The notes: generated from the sequence alone by a model not told the origin. Shown: positions 43,365 through 51,793, numbered from the stretch's first letter. The stretch is DNA of 64,000 bases from JAAUTG01 sp964458705 (GCA_964458705.1 CAYWKD010000009.1:22037-86036), one strand, 5' to 3'. Translations and numbers: made by a program.

Positions 43365-44486
43365 ATGAAAAATGTATGCTCTATTTTAGTTACAAGCCTA
43401 TTAGCTGTATTGCTGTATAATTGTACAGAAGTACAGAAAGGAACGGTTATAGAAGGACAAATAAGTGGTGCTGCAAATTTGCAGGTATTTTTAGACGAAG
43501 CAGGTCTAGGTCAGCAAGCCAATATAGTGTTAGAAAAACAGGATGCTACTGCCGATGGCGTTTTCAAGTTTGAATTTCCAGAGGGAATTGATCCAGGAGC
43601 ATATCGCCTTCGTATTGGTCGGCAGCGTATGAATTTTATTTTAGATGGTACAGAGAAGAACGTTAAATTTTCTGGTCCATTGGATCAAATGAACCGCTAT
43701 CAAGTAAACGCAACTGGCTCAAAACCAACAAGTACTTTCATAAATACAATGCAAGCACTTATAAAAAGAGAAATGAACGCTGACGACATCAAAACTTTAG
43801 TAGATACAACTGAAAATCCACTAGTTGGTGTATATACTGCAATAAGTGCGCTGGGAACTAGAGCAGATTACTTAGATACACACAAGGCTGCTTACGATCG
43901 TCTAGCGAGTGTCGATCCCAGCGGTGAAACAACAACAACTTACAAGCAATTGATTGACCAGATAGAAGCGCAGTATGCTGCTCAAATGGCGGCAGAGCGG
44001 ATTAAAGTTGGACAACCAGCTCCAGATATATCGCTTCCAAGTCCAGATGGAAAAGAATATGCGCTTTCTGACTTGAAAGGTAAGGTAGTCATGCTAGACT
44101 TTTGGGCAAGTTGGTGCAGACCCTGCCGCATGGCAAATCCTGATGTGGTCAAACTTTACAAGAAATACAAGGATCAAGGTTTCACCGTATTTAGTGTCTC
44201 ATTGGACGGACCGAGACGTATTGATGGTCTAAGTCCAGAGCAAATTCAGGCACAACAGGACGCAAGTAAGACAAAATGGATTGATGCTATTGCTGCTGAC
44301 CAACTCGAATGGTCTTATCATGTGAGTGATCTGAAAGGTTGGAGTGCGGCTCCTGCTGCTGTCTATGGTGTCAAGTCCATACCAAAAACATTTCTGATTG
44401 ACAAGGACGGTAATATTGCTAAAGTTGGCGTTAATCCATTGTCTGGAATCACCCAACTAGAGCAGGATATAAAAACTTTATTATAA
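43365..44486 (+). CDS. TlpA/ResA-type thioredoxin lipoprotein with DUF4369 N-terminus
   Basis: 373 residues. The lipobox LLYNC gives Cys20. Residues 25-115 match a DUF4369-type beta domain, 120-205 are helical, and 212-373 are a TlpA thioredoxin fold with WASWCRPC (Cys251, Cys254) and a late IPKTFLID cis-proline segment. It would reduce envelope disulfides. It sits 28 bases after purL with no clear promoter, so it may share its transcript, though the functions are unrelated. The stop codon lies one base before the MITE-like element at 44488-44589. Confidence 0.9.
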   Translation: MKNVCSILVTSLLAVLLYNCTEVQKGTVIEGQISGAANLQVFLDEAGLGQQANIVLEKQDATADGVFKFEFPEGIDPGAYRLRIGRQRMNFILDGTEKNVKFSGPLDQMNRYQVNATGSKPTSTFINTMQALIKREMNADDIKTLVDTTENPLVGVYTAISALGTRADYLDTHKAAYDRLASVDPSGETTTTYKQLIDQIEAQYAAQMAAERIKVGQPAPDISLPSPDGKEYALSDLKGKVVMLDFWASWCRPCRMANPDVVKLYKKYKDQGFTVFSVSLDGPRRIDGLSPEQIQAQQDASKTKWIDAIAADQLEWSYHVSDLKGWSAAPAAVYGVKSIPKTFLIDKDGNIAKVGVNPLSGITQLEQDIKTLL

Positions 44487-44487
44487 G

Positions 44488-44589
44488 TAAGTGGACAAAA
44501 TCGTTTACAGGTTTAGACGGTGCATTAATTTACACAATCCCTTGTTAATGTGATGATTATATCATGAAATACTTAAACCTGTCCACTTA
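44488..44589. repeat. MITE-like dispersed element, copy B
   Basis: 102 bp, matching copy A (11753-11852) over its length. The right end TAAACCTGTCCACTTA is the inverted form of TAAGTGGACAGGTTTA; the left end TAAGTGGACA...CAGGTTTA has the same motif split by a 10-base insertion. It abuts the thioredoxin lipoprotein stop codon. Non-coding. Confidence 0.6.
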
Positions 44590-44604
44590 TTTGGTAGATA
44601 GTAC

Positions 44605-44678
44605 AGCGCAAAATCGTTTCATTAGGAAAGAAAAAAGTTACTAATTGATACTTTCCAAGGTCGAAACGGTTTTGCTCT
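44605..44678. repeat. Long imperfect hairpin upstream of the TrmH-family gene
   Basis: AGCGCAAAATCGTTTC (44605-44620) pairs with GAAACGGTTTTGCTCT (44663-44678) with two mismatches. An inner pair GGAAAG / CTTTCC (44625-44630 / 44651-44656) continues the stem. It ends 22 bases before the ATG at 44700, so it may be a leader structure or a mobile-element remnant. Confidence 0.5.
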
Positions 44679-44699
44679 TCAACGAAGTAGTCTCTTATA

Positions 44700-45338
44700 A
44701 TGAATGCAAGAAGAAACACTAAATTCAAATCAGTTGCACAAAAACGTCAGCCCAATCTAACAGTCCTACTCGAAAATGTGCACGATCAGCACAACATTGG
44801 CGCAGTGCTCAGGACTTGTGACTCGGTAGGTGTTATGGAGATATTTGTACTTCAAACCATCCCTGAGTGGCAGACTAAAAATATCACGGTCGGTAAACGC
44901 ACCTCAAAAGGTACTCGAAAATGGGTAGATGTTCATTACTACACCGAACCCGATCAATGTTTTCAGCACGTTCGCAGCAAGTACGATTTCATTCTCAGCA
45001 CTCACCTCACTGAAGATTCTCGCTCGCTCTACGAGCTAGACTTAACAGCCTCCATTGCGCTCCTTTTTGGTAATGAACATACTGGACTGACGAAGGAAGC
45101 ACTCGCCTACTCCGATGGCAACTTCACTATTCCACAAGTAGGTATGACAGAAAGTCTCAATATTTCGGTAGCCTGTGCTGTTACGCTCTACGAAGCCTTT
45201 CGGCAACGCCAACAAAAAGAGTGCTACGACGAAAATGTACCCCTTAGTCCAAAAGAACAAAGTCAGTTATATGCTTCATTTTTGGAGCGACACAAAGCCA
45301 AGGCAAATCGGCAGTATTTTGAGCGTTTGGATGGATAA
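44700..45338 (+). CDS. SPOUT-class tRNA/rRNA 2'-O-methyltransferase (TrmH family)
   Basis: 212 residues. The three SpoU motifs are visible: NVHDQHNIGAVLRTCDSVGV (motif 1), ALLFGNEHTGLTKEAL (motif 2) and IPQVGMTESLNISVACAVTLYE in part (motif 3). These form the deep trefoil knot that binds SAM. Length and motifs fit TrmH, which methylates G18 of tRNA, but related members act on rRNA. It has a C-terminal helical tail as in TrmH. It sits between a MITE-like element and a decayed IS110 region yet is itself intact. Confidence 0.88.
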   Translation: MNARRNTKFKSVAQKRQPNLTVLLENVHDQHNIGAVLRTCDSVGVMEIFVLQTIPEWQTKNITVGKRTSKGTRKWVDVHYYTEPDQCFQHVRSKYDFILSTHLTEDSRSLYELDLTASIALLFGNEHTGLTKEALAYSDGNFTIPQVGMTESLNISVACAVTLYEAFRQRQQKECYDENVPLSPKEQSQLYASFLERHKAKANRQYFERLDG

Positions 45339-45371
45339 GGGTAACTGACTCCATAGTTTTCCCCATAGTTT

Positions 45372-45527
45372 GAGGCATTGTGCTTCTGTAGTTTTTGTCA
45401 TAACTCAATCCGTTTTCAATAATGGCAAAAACTTGTTTTAAGAGTTTACTGCGAACGGCAATCAATACCAGTTTTTTACTCTTTCCTCTAGTCACAATTC
45501 GTTCATAGAGTATAAGCTCTATTGCAT
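45372..45527 (-). pseudogene. IS110-family transposase remnant (C-terminal fragment)
   Basis: Minus-strand translation gives ELILYERIVTRGKSKK, then LVLIAVRSKLLKQVFAII and LSYDKNY. This matches the conserved C-terminal end of IS110/IS116/IS902 transposases (LYERLVAKGKSKKLAL... pattern). Only about 50 residues remain; the catalytic N-terminal DEDD part is absent. The fragment abuts a truncated membrane-protein gene, suggesting an insertion followed by deletion. Confidence 0.7.
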
Positions 45528-45727
45528 CTACCCAACAGCAGGAAAACTTTACCGCATTAAAGCTGCAAATAAACAGCGAGAAGCTGTATTTTCTGTTTAC
45601 TTTGATTATTTTTCAAGATTTTTTCGGTAGTTGGAAAGGTGGTTTGATAGCCGTGTTGGTGCTGTCCGCTTGGGGCGTTTTGCCGTATGTGTTTAGTCGG
45701 CGGCAGTTTTTAAAACGGGATTTTTAA
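45509..45727 (+). pseudogene. Truncated membrane-protein C-terminus (ABC-2 permease-like)
   Basis: An open stretch of 72 codons without a proper start ends at the TAA 45725-45727. It reads ...EKLYFLFTLIIFQDFFG, then SWKGGLIAVLVLSAWGVLPY and a basic end FSRRQFLKRDF. This looks like the last membrane helix and tail of an ABC-2 type permease. Its 5' part is missing where the IS110 remnant begins. The family call is tentative. Confidence 0.5.
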
Positions 45728-45749
45728 ATGTATAAGAATCACTTAAAGG

Positions 45750-46229
45750 ATGGACTATCTCACGCTTGCTCGAGTTATTCACGTCATTGCGGTGATTCTA
45801 TGGATTGGTGGTGTAGCGATGGTTACTACAGTGCTAATTCCTGCCATAAAGAAATTGAAATCAAAGGATGAGCAAATAAAAACCTTTGAAATGATTGAAG
45901 GTAAATTTGCCACGCAAGCAAAAGTAACCACATTGCTAACGGGATTGACAGGATTTTACATGCTGTACGAACTCAATGCTTAGGACCGATACTCTGATTA
46001 CAGATTTTGGTGGATACACGCGATGACTTTGGTATGGATATTTTTTTCTTTGATTCTGTTTGTTTTAGAACCGTCTGTTCTTCATAAATTGTTTAAAAGG
46101 TATGCAGTGAAAAATCCTAATAAAACATTCAATATCATGCACCGTATGCACTGGATTTTACTATTTCTGAGTTTGATTACAACGGCAGGAGCAGTTGCTG
46201 GAAGCCACGGGTGGTTCTTTGTAAAATAG
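45750..46229 (+). pseudogene. CopD-like four-helix membrane protein interrupted by an in-frame TAG
   Basis: Two open stretches (45750-45983 and 46023-46229) lie in the same frame and are separated only by a TAG at 45981-45983. Together they encode about 159 codons of a membrane protein of the CopD/DUF2269-like kind: ARVIHVIAVILWIGGVAMV, then LTGLTGFYMLYELNA, stop, DRYSDYRFWWIHAMTLVW, then MHRMHWILLFLSLITT. Reading the TAG as TGG (Trp) would restore a continuous protein. It is most simply a nonsense-mutated gene, though a sequencing error is possible. Downstream of the truncated permease, it fits a decaying patch. Confidence 0.7.
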
Positions 46230-46307
46230 GATTTAATCTAGAGGATATGAAACAAAAAACAGCCATAGTAATATTTGTCATCTTCTGTTTTGCAGAGATG
46301 AAACCTC

Positions 46308-47048
46308 TCATCGAGTAGATTGACGGTTAAATGCGGCGCTAATGACCTGTAAGTCTGCCTGAACAATTGCTAACACCTCCTGTGGATCGTTGCGATCAGC
46401 ATTGAACTCCAGCAACCAAAAATTACTACTCGAACTCATGCTTTTTATAACACGCATCTGCTGGCGACGATACTTTCTTACCCAAGCATTTACATCAACA
46501 TCTTCTTTCAATTGTAGTCGAATTTGATTATCCACAATATAATTTGGTAAATCAGAGGCTTCTGCTGCTTTGAGTTCCCATCCTTCTTGATTAGCAATAT
46601 CTTCCAGTGTGGCTTGAATATCTAAAACTGCCTGAGGACGTCCATCTTTTCCAACAATCCTTTTTCGATACTGACCTCCGTAATAAGTGATTGTAACAGT
46701 CTGCAGATCAGGAATACGCCCACGATAAGCATCCTGAAATTGATCGAGTTTAGCCGCTACTAATTGACTTACTAATGCTTTGAGCGCACTATCTGATATC
46801 TGATTGATAAAAAGTCCTTTACGATCCGTGTTTTGTTTTCCTTCGTAAGTTACTACACCATTATCATATACTACTAATGTGTAAACAGGACACCTGCCGT
46901 AGCAAGGACCTTTTGACATTTCTACTAGTTTCTCAAGCTTTGTTAAATCGACAGATTTTTTAGGCAAAAGCTGTTGGATGATGCTGCAAGCGGGAAAAAG
47001 TAGTGTGCATATAGCCGTAAATCCTATTAAATATTTTATGTTTTTCAT
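46308..47048 (-). CDS. DUF6438-domain lipoprotein
   Basis: 246 residues with a lipobox (LFPAC, Cys21). The region from about residue 38 has GPCYGRCPVYTLVVYDNGVVTYEG, quoted in part as GPCYGRCPVYTL, the mark of DUF6438, with two cysteines likely to form a disulfide. The C-terminal third is less typical. DUF6438 proteins are common in Bacteroidota and have no known function. It is divergent from the DUF6702-like gene. Confidence 0.83.
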   Translation of the reverse strand: MKNIKYLIGFTAICTLLFPACSIIQQLLPKKSVDLTKLEKLVEMSKGPCYGRCPVYTLVVYDNGVVTYEGKQNTDRKGLFINQISDSALKALVSQLVAAKLDQFQDAYRGRIPDLQTVTITYYGGQYRKRIVGKDGRPQAVLDIQATLEDIANQEGWELKAAEASDLPNYIVDNQIRLQLKEDVDVNAWVRKYRRQQMRVIKSMSSSSNFWLLEFNADRNDPQEVLAIVQADLQVISAAFNRQSTR

Positions 47049-47121
47049 CTTTGATCTTTAGTTTAGAAGCGTAAAAGCATTATTCAGAATAGGTGAAACA
47101 TTGCTTAAAATATCAATCTTA

Positions 47122-47153
47122 TTTGTATTCAGCAAAAAATAATACTAAATTTG
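47122..47153 (+). promoter_or_regulatory. Promoter of the DUF6702-like gene
   Basis: TTTG (47122-47125), 20 bases, then TAAATTTG (47146-47153): a full consensus match. It lies inside the longest open frame, which fixes the start codon at 47171. Confidence 0.72.
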
Positions 47154-47170
47154 GCTATAAATATAAGAAT

Positions 47171-47662
47171 ATGTATTGGCTTATTTTTCTGCTTTCATTA
47201 AGTGCTAGCGATCATGACATACACTTGAGTAGGTGTTTGCTTGAGTATAACGAAGATTCCAAATCTATTCAGGTGAGTATGCACATTTTTTTGGATGATC
47301 TTGAAGCTATCTTGGCTGAACGAGGCGCAACTGAACGACTCAATCTTTGTACAGAAAAGGAGCATCCAAAAGGAGAGCAATATATGCTTGACTACATAAA
47401 TGAGCAGTTCAAAGTTAGTGTGAACGGCAAAAAGCAGACTTTCAAATTTATAGGCAAAGAAATATCGGAAGATTATTTGGCAGCTTGGTGTTATTTGGAA
47501 TTTCAGCAGGTTGTGGGCATCAATAGTATATCCATAGTGAATAGTGTATTGATGGATTTGTATGACGATCAGCGAACCATTGTACAATTGAAAGTACCCA
47601 ATAAGCGAAAAGCCTACTTTATGTTCGACCGAAAGCAATACGAGGAAACCATTCAATTTTGA
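47171..47662 (+). CDS. DUF6702-like exported protein
   Basis: 163 residues from the ATG at 47171. I reject the upstream in-frame ATG at 47093 because a strong promoter (47122-47153) lies between. The short hydrophobic start MYWLIFLLSLSASDHDIH resembles a signal peptide. The body has the DUF6702 pattern (HLSRCLLEYNEDSKSIQVSMHIFLDDLE, quoted only as the span at residues ~12-40, then KEISEDYLAAWCYLEF). Many relatives follow metalloprotease or TonB genes; here the neighbours are unrelated. It is convergent with the RsmD-like gene; the coding ends overlap by ten bases. Confidence 0.78.
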   Translation: MYWLIFLLSLSASDHDIHLSRCLLEYNEDSKSIQVSMHIFLDDLEAILAERGATERLNLCTEKEHPKGEQYMLDYINEQFKVSVNGKKQTFKFIGKEISEDYLAAWCYLEFQQVVGINSISIVNSVLMDLYDDQRTIVQLKVPNKRKAYFMFDRKQYEETIQF

Positions 47663-48198
47663 TATTGAAAGAAAGAGAACAAGGTCTTTCCGTAGCTTCG
47701 AAGTTCTGAAAAGTAAGGATGCCCTGAAAAATCGTGATCAGGATTGTGTTCCATAACAAACAAACCAGCCTGTGCTAAAATTTCGTACTTAAAAATCTCG
47801 TCTGGAATAGTATCTAAAGTAGGTAATGGATAAGGCGGACCCGCAAAAATGTAATCGTATTTTCGGTTTGTGATTTGGATGAATTTAAACACATCCATTT
47901 TAAAAATTTTTAAGCTTTCGATTATCTCGAGTTCTTTTGCTGTTTTTGTTACAAACTTCACACACCCAGCAAATTTATCTACATAGGTTACATCCTTAGA
48001 GTTTCTCGATATAAATTCGTAGCTGTGGCTTCCTGTTCCACCAAATAGATCGAGCATAGCCGTCTGCTCAAAATCAATTCTGTTCATCAAGACATTAAAG
48101 AGTCCTTCTTTGGCGAAATCCGTAGTTGGTCGAGTTGGCCACTTGTCGGCAGGTGGATAAAATCGGCGTCCTTTAAATTTTCCTCCAATAATTCGCAT
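47653..48198 (-). CDS. rsmD: RsmD-family rRNA methyltransferase with a variant catalytic motif
   Basis: 181 residues. RsmD methylates G966 of 16S rRNA. The N-terminus MRIIGGKFKGRRF and RPTTDFAKEGLFNVL, and the SAM loop DLFGGTGSHS, match the family. The motif IV position, usually (D/N)PPY/F, reads AGPPYP here (Gly120, Pro121, Pro122, Tyr123). Since that Asp or Asn contacts the target base amine, activity could be changed, or this may be a lineage variant. It starts 30 bases after the DUF3822 gene, so they probably form a transcript. Confidence 0.85.
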   Translation of the reverse strand: MRIIGGKFKGRRFYPPADKWPTRPTTDFAKEGLFNVLMNRIDFEQTAMLDLFGGTGSHSYEFISRNSKDVTYVDKFAGCVKFVTKTAKELEIIESLKIFKMDVFKFIQITNRKYDYIFAGPPYPLPTLDTIPDEIFKYEILAQAGLFVMEHNPDHDFSGHPYFSELRSYGKTLFSFFQYQN

Positions 48199-48228
48199 AA
48201 GATATAAAGTGAATATCGAGCTTAAATT

Positions 48229-49086
48229 TTAATCACACAACTGAATACTCATTAAATCAAAATAATGATGATTATCCATCCTCTTTTTTGTCAGTTCTTC
48301 AAATTTTATGTTCGAAGGAACTTGAACGGGATAAATATACTGAACATGCTTACTTAGAGCCTCATGATAAACTCCACTTTCTTTAAAATCACCTGCTACT
48401 CTTATTACTTGCTCTTGAGGACTAAGATTGAATTGATCAAAAATGAGCATCACAAAGTAAGTCAAATCTTTTTCTGTTTTAAAAGGAAACGCATTAGAAA
48501 AAATGAGTTCTTTACCTTGAAAAAAAAACAATTGAACGTTCTTGTCTCTTATGTTTAGAAAGAGTGTACTTTTCTCATAATCTGTTTGTGCCAAAAAACC
48601 AACATAAAGTGCAGCATGAATGTGGTAGCTTTTTATCTTGGAATACATCTGCTCCAAAAAATTGAGAGTTGCTCGGTCTGCTCCAAAAACATTTTGAGAG
48701 CGCAATGCGGTTATGTCATTTGATTGAATGTGATCAGAGACTGTGATATCTGCGGCATGTTCTAAATAAACTGATTTTTTTTCTGGGTTGTAAAGCCTGT
48801 TGGGAATAAATATCTGCTTTCGGTTGGCAAATGCTACTTTCACCTCGGCGTAAGACAATTTCAGTAAACGATCTTGTTTGAACAACTCGTGTATTTGTTC
48901 GGCGGGAAGTTTTGAGTAGGCATTTGCAGCAGCTGTAATATATTCCTTCAAAAGAACCGCCCTATTTGTATTGTCCAATACCAAATATGAGAAACTGTCC
49001 ACTCCAATTAGAATGGACAGTTTATATTGATGAGTACGTTTCTGATTGAATGCCTCATCTGGTATAGTCGTCTTTAACTTTATCAA
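48229..49086 (-). CDS. DUF3822-family protein
   Basis: 285 residues, no signal. It matches DUF3822, an actin/Hsp70-like ATPase fold without obvious catalytic residues, common next to RsmD in Bacteroidota. Supporting parts: KLSILIGVDSFSYLVLD near the start and FKTEKDLTYFVMLIFDQFNLS in the C-terminal half. Function unknown. The conserved pairing with rsmD suggests a ribosome-assembly link, which is inference only. Confidence 0.82.
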   Translation of the reverse strand: MIKLKTTIPDEAFNQKRTHQYKLSILIGVDSFSYLVLDNTNRAVLLKEYITAAANAYSKLPAEQIHELFKQDRLLKLSYAEVKVAFANRKQIFIPNRLYNPEKKSVYLEHAADITVSDHIQSNDITALRSQNVFGADRATLNFLEQMYSKIKSYHIHAALYVGFLAQTDYEKSTLFLNIRDKNVQLFFFQGKELIFSNAFPFKTEKDLTYFVMLIFDQFNLSPQEQVIRVAGDFKESGVYHEALSKHVQYIYPVQVPSNIKFEELTKKRMDNHHYFDLMSIQLCD

Positions 49087-49150
49087 GTTTTATTCTTTTT
49101 TTTGGAAGCACTTTTGCCACACTAGAAAGATACGACGAGCAATGTCTTTT

Positions 49151-49735
49151 CTAATTAGACTCCCAGTTTCCAGCTAACTTTGGAGAATTCATATCACCAA
49201 ATTTAATCACGCTACTAGGATCATAGGTGTTATCATACTTTTGGTAACGCTCATCGTATTTTTCACCCATATAAACCTTGCGTTTAGTTCCCACTTCTAC
49301 CACGCTCACTAATGTTTGCTGATAAGTTAGTGTATCTGCTGCAATATCAAACGTTTTTCCTCCAGAAAAAGGGATATAACGTAAAGAGTCTAAGTTGATA
49401 CCCATTGCTCTTACAGAATCTATTGCACGTTTGTAGATGGTGTCATAACGTACAGTAGGATTATCGGGATCATCCTCATCACCAATGATACTTACAATTC
49501 TGAACTCTCCATTTCGAAGTACTTCATTGAGGGTGTCAAAGTTATTTGCAAACTCACCTGTAACACCGCGATACATTTCTTGAGCTCTACGAATCTCAAT
49601 TAGCTTATTGATTACCCTTTGCTCACGCTTGCTTCTAGTAGTTTCAAAATCGATAGGTTCACGAATACTGTCTACCAATACATACAGCAGACCAAGTGTG
49701 ATTAATACTAGAACTAAGTTAATGACTAATCTCAT
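49151..49735 (-). CDS. Single-pass membrane protein of unknown function
   Basis: 194 residues. One N-terminal membrane helix (about 3-22), then a coiled helix (KREQRVINKLIEIRRAQEMYR) resembling the start of pilin-like proteins, and a beta-rich soluble part. It resembles a conserved Bacteroidota hypothetical often placed near bactofilin genes, as here, so a cell-shape or envelope role is possible but not shown. Confidence 0.7.
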   Translation of the reverse strand: MRLVINLVLVLITLGLLYVLVDSIREPIDFETTRSKREQRVINKLIEIRRAQEMYRGVTGEFANNFDTLNEVLRNGEFRIVSIIGDEDDPDNPTVRYDTIYKRAIDSVRAMGINLDSLRYIPFSGGKTFDIAADTLTYQQTLVSVVEVGTKRKVYMGEKYDERYQKYDNTYDPSSVIKFGDMNSPKLAGNWESN

Positions 49736-49832
49736 CTTTTGATTTGTTTTAGCACAATATTAGTATTTTTTGTTGAAACTAGTACTCAAAAATGACCAAT
49801 TTCTTAATGAAATCTTAATGTTTTTATAGAAC

Positions 49833-50234
49833 TCAACCAATTTGACACTTTCCATCATAAATTGCACCCTCTTCAATAGAAATGATTTGTGCTTTAATTT
49901 CTCCTTTGATGTAGCTGGTCTTTCGCAAAATAAGCATGCCTGCTGTTTCGATGTTGCCATTTATTACACCGCTAATATCAGCTTCGTTTGCCCACACGCT
50001 TCCCGTTACGCTGCCATTCACCCCGACAATAAGTTTTTTTTCACAGGATATACTGCCATTGATTGCGCCGTCCAAACGAAAATGACCTTCTGATCTTACA
50101 ATACCTTCTATATGGGTACTATCTGCTACGACACACCCTGACGGAGCAGCTACTCGCATCTGATTAGTCGTAGTTGTAGATGAACTTACTATTTTTGTGA
50201 ATTGTTTAGAATCATAGATTGCAGTGGTTGCCAT
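49833..50234 (-). CDS. Bactofilin-family cytoskeletal protein
   Basis: 133 residues. The core (about 35-133) shows the short right-handed beta-helix repeats of bactofilins: THIEGIVRSEGHFRLDGAING, quoted in part, then LIVGVNGSVTGSVWA and SYIKGEIKAQIISIEEGA. Bactofilins self-assemble without nucleotide into filaments near the membrane that affect cell shape. It is divergent from tsaD and next to the membrane protein at 49151-49735. Confidence 0.92.
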   Translation of the reverse strand: MATTAIYDSKQFTKIVSSSTTTTNQMRVAAPSGCVVADSTHIEGIVRSEGHFRLDGAINGSISCEKKLIVGVNGSVTGSVWANEADISGVINGNIETAGMLILRKTSYIKGEIKAQIISIEEGAIYDGKCQIG

Positions 50235-50259
50235 GATAAACTAGGTTTAATAAAGTAAT

Positions 50260-51252
50260 ATGATATTATTAGCGATTGAGTCTTCTTGCGACGATACTTC
50301 GGCTGCTATCCTCGAGGATAGCAGGGTACTGAGTAATTGCGTCGCTAATCAGACTACTCACAGATTGTACGGTGGAGTAGTGCCAGAGGTTGCATCACGC
50401 GCACATCAAATTAATATTCTTCCTGTTGTTGAAATGGCTATAAATCAAGCAGGTATCTGCCGAAAATCTATTGATGCAGTAGCTTTTACTAGAGGCCCTG
50501 GCTTAATGGGTTCTCTGATTGTGGGTGTGTCTTTTGCTAAAGCTTTTGCATTGGGCTTAAAAATTCCAATTATAGAGGTTAATCATATGCAAGCGCATGT
50601 TTTGGCACATTTTATTGAAGACCCTCGACCTAAATTTCCTTTTCTCTGCCTAACCGTGTCGGGTGGGCATACACAAATTGTCTTAGTTAGAGATTATTTA
50701 GATATGAAAGTAATCGGTAAAACAATAGATGATGCAGCAGGTGAGGCTTTCGATAAGACAGGAAAATTATTAGGTTTAGATTACCCTGCTGGTCCGATTA
50801 TTGATAAATTAGCTCGACAAGGTCAGATTAAATTTGATTTCCCAGAACCTCAAATTGATGATTTGGATTTTAGTTTTAGTGGATTGAAAACTTCTATTTT
50901 GTATTTTTTAAAGAGAGAACTTAAAACCAATGCTAGCTTCATTGACGAAAATTTAAATGATATTTGTGCCTCTGTGCAGTCTCGCATCGTCTCTATTTTG
51001 ATGAAAAAGCTAGAAAAAGCTGCTTTACAAACAGGCATCAAGGAAGTTGCCATAGCTGGAGGTGTATCTGCTAATACTGAGCTTAGGGCTGCATTACAGG
51101 CAACTGGAGAACGATTAAACTGGAACACTTATATTCCAGCATTTCAATATTGTACAGATAATGCTGCTATGATTGGAATGGCTGGTTATTTCAAATACCA
51201 ACGTGGACTTTTTTCAGATCAAAGTGTAGCACCATTGGCAAGATATTCATAA
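50260..51252 (+). CDS. tsaD: tRNA N6-threonylcarbamoyladenosine transferase
   Basis: 330 residues. TsaD transfers the threonylcarbamoyl group to A37 of ANN-decoding tRNAs. The Kae1/Hsp70-like fold is marked by AIESSCDDTSAAI, PEVASRAHQ, the metal-binding HMQAHVLAH, LTVSGGHTQIVLV, DDAAGEAFDKTGKLLGL and IAGGVSANTELR. The length is normal. It is divergent from bactofilin and followed 32 bases later by ybaB. Confidence 0.97.
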   Translation: MILLAIESSCDDTSAAILEDSRVLSNCVANQTTHRLYGGVVPEVASRAHQINILPVVEMAINQAGICRKSIDAVAFTRGPGLMGSLIVGVSFAKAFALGLKIPIIEVNHMQAHVLAHFIEDPRPKFPFLCLTVSGGHTQIVLVRDYLDMKVIGKTIDDAAGEAFDKTGKLLGLDYPAGPIIDKLARQGQIKFDFPEPQIDDLDFSFSGLKTSILYFLKRELKTNASFIDENLNDICASVQSRIVSILMKKLEKAALQTGIKEVAIAGGVSANTELRAALQATGERLNWNTYIPAFQYCTDNAAMIGMAGYFKYQRGLFSDQSVAPLARYS

Positions 51253-51284
51253 AGTATAAATTAACTCATAAATAAAATAGTATT

Positions 51285-51617
51285 ATGTTAGGAAACGATT
51301 TTGGAGGAATGCTCGACAAGATGGAAGCGCAACAAAAAGAACTACACAGTAAATTGAGCAGTATTACCGTAGAAGCGGAAGCTGAAAAAGGGGCAATTAA
51401 AGTAACTGCTAGTGCCAATAAAGAATTAGTCAATATCTCCATTGATCCTACAAAAATGGACATGAACGATGTAGAGCAATTGGAAGATTTACTGCTAATT
51501 GCTGTAAATAGAGCCCTAGCACTTGCTGGCAAAGCTGGAGCGGCAGAAACGCAGAGCATACTTAAAGAGATGCTGCCAGGAGGTATGGGTGGATTAGACA
51601 GTTTGTTTGGAAAATAG
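51285..51617 (+). CDS. YbaB/EbfC nucleoid-associated protein
   Basis: 110 residues, the usual size. The helix-strand-helix pattern and KGAIKVTASANKELVNISIDP match the family, which binds DNA as a dimer. It probably shares a transcript with tsaD. Confidence 0.92.
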   Translation: MLGNDFGGMLDKMEAQQKELHSKLSSITVEAEAEKGAIKVTASANKELVNISIDPTKMDMNDVEQLEDLLLIAVNRALALAGKAGAAETQSILKEMLPGGMGGLDSLFGK

Positions 51618-51722
51618 CCTACTATGTTATACTTACAAGTAAGGCTGCTGCGTTTAAGGTATTTTATTTTAACGATAGAATGATTGATGTCAAGCAGAGA
51701 CTGCTCGGATAATCGCTATCCA

Positions 51723-51748
51723 AGACTTTCATAAGATTTATGAAGTCT
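51723..51748. terminator. Hairpin between ybaB and the T9SS type B gene
   Basis: AGACTTTCATAA and TTATGAAGTCT pair with one bulged T. It is about 105 bases after ybaB and resembles the other AAGACTT-type intergenic hairpins. Confidence 0.4.
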
Positions 51749-51793
51749 AGCAGTCAAATATAACATCAGCAACGCAATTTAAAACATTACTGA

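Larger units (their letters stand above)
45339..45749. other. Decayed region between the TrmH-family gene and the CopD-like pseudogene
   Basis: No intact gene. It contains the IS110-family transposase fragment (about 45372-45527) and a truncated membrane-protein end (45509-45727), described separately. Confidence 0.7.

Noticed and set aside
45981..45983. Recoding of TAG (pyrrolysine or programmed readthrough)
   Set aside because: A simple TGG-to-TAG change explains it; no recoding element is visible and the locus is decaying.
46247..46318. 23-codon frame MKQKTAIVIFVIFCFAEM...
   Set aside because: It looks like the start of a signal peptide but runs into the end of the next gene; treated as a fragment of the decayed patch, not a gene.
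47198..47656. 152-codon minus-strand open frame opposite the DUF6702-like gene
   Set aside because: It is fully antisense to a well supported gene with a consensus promoter; no family resemblance.
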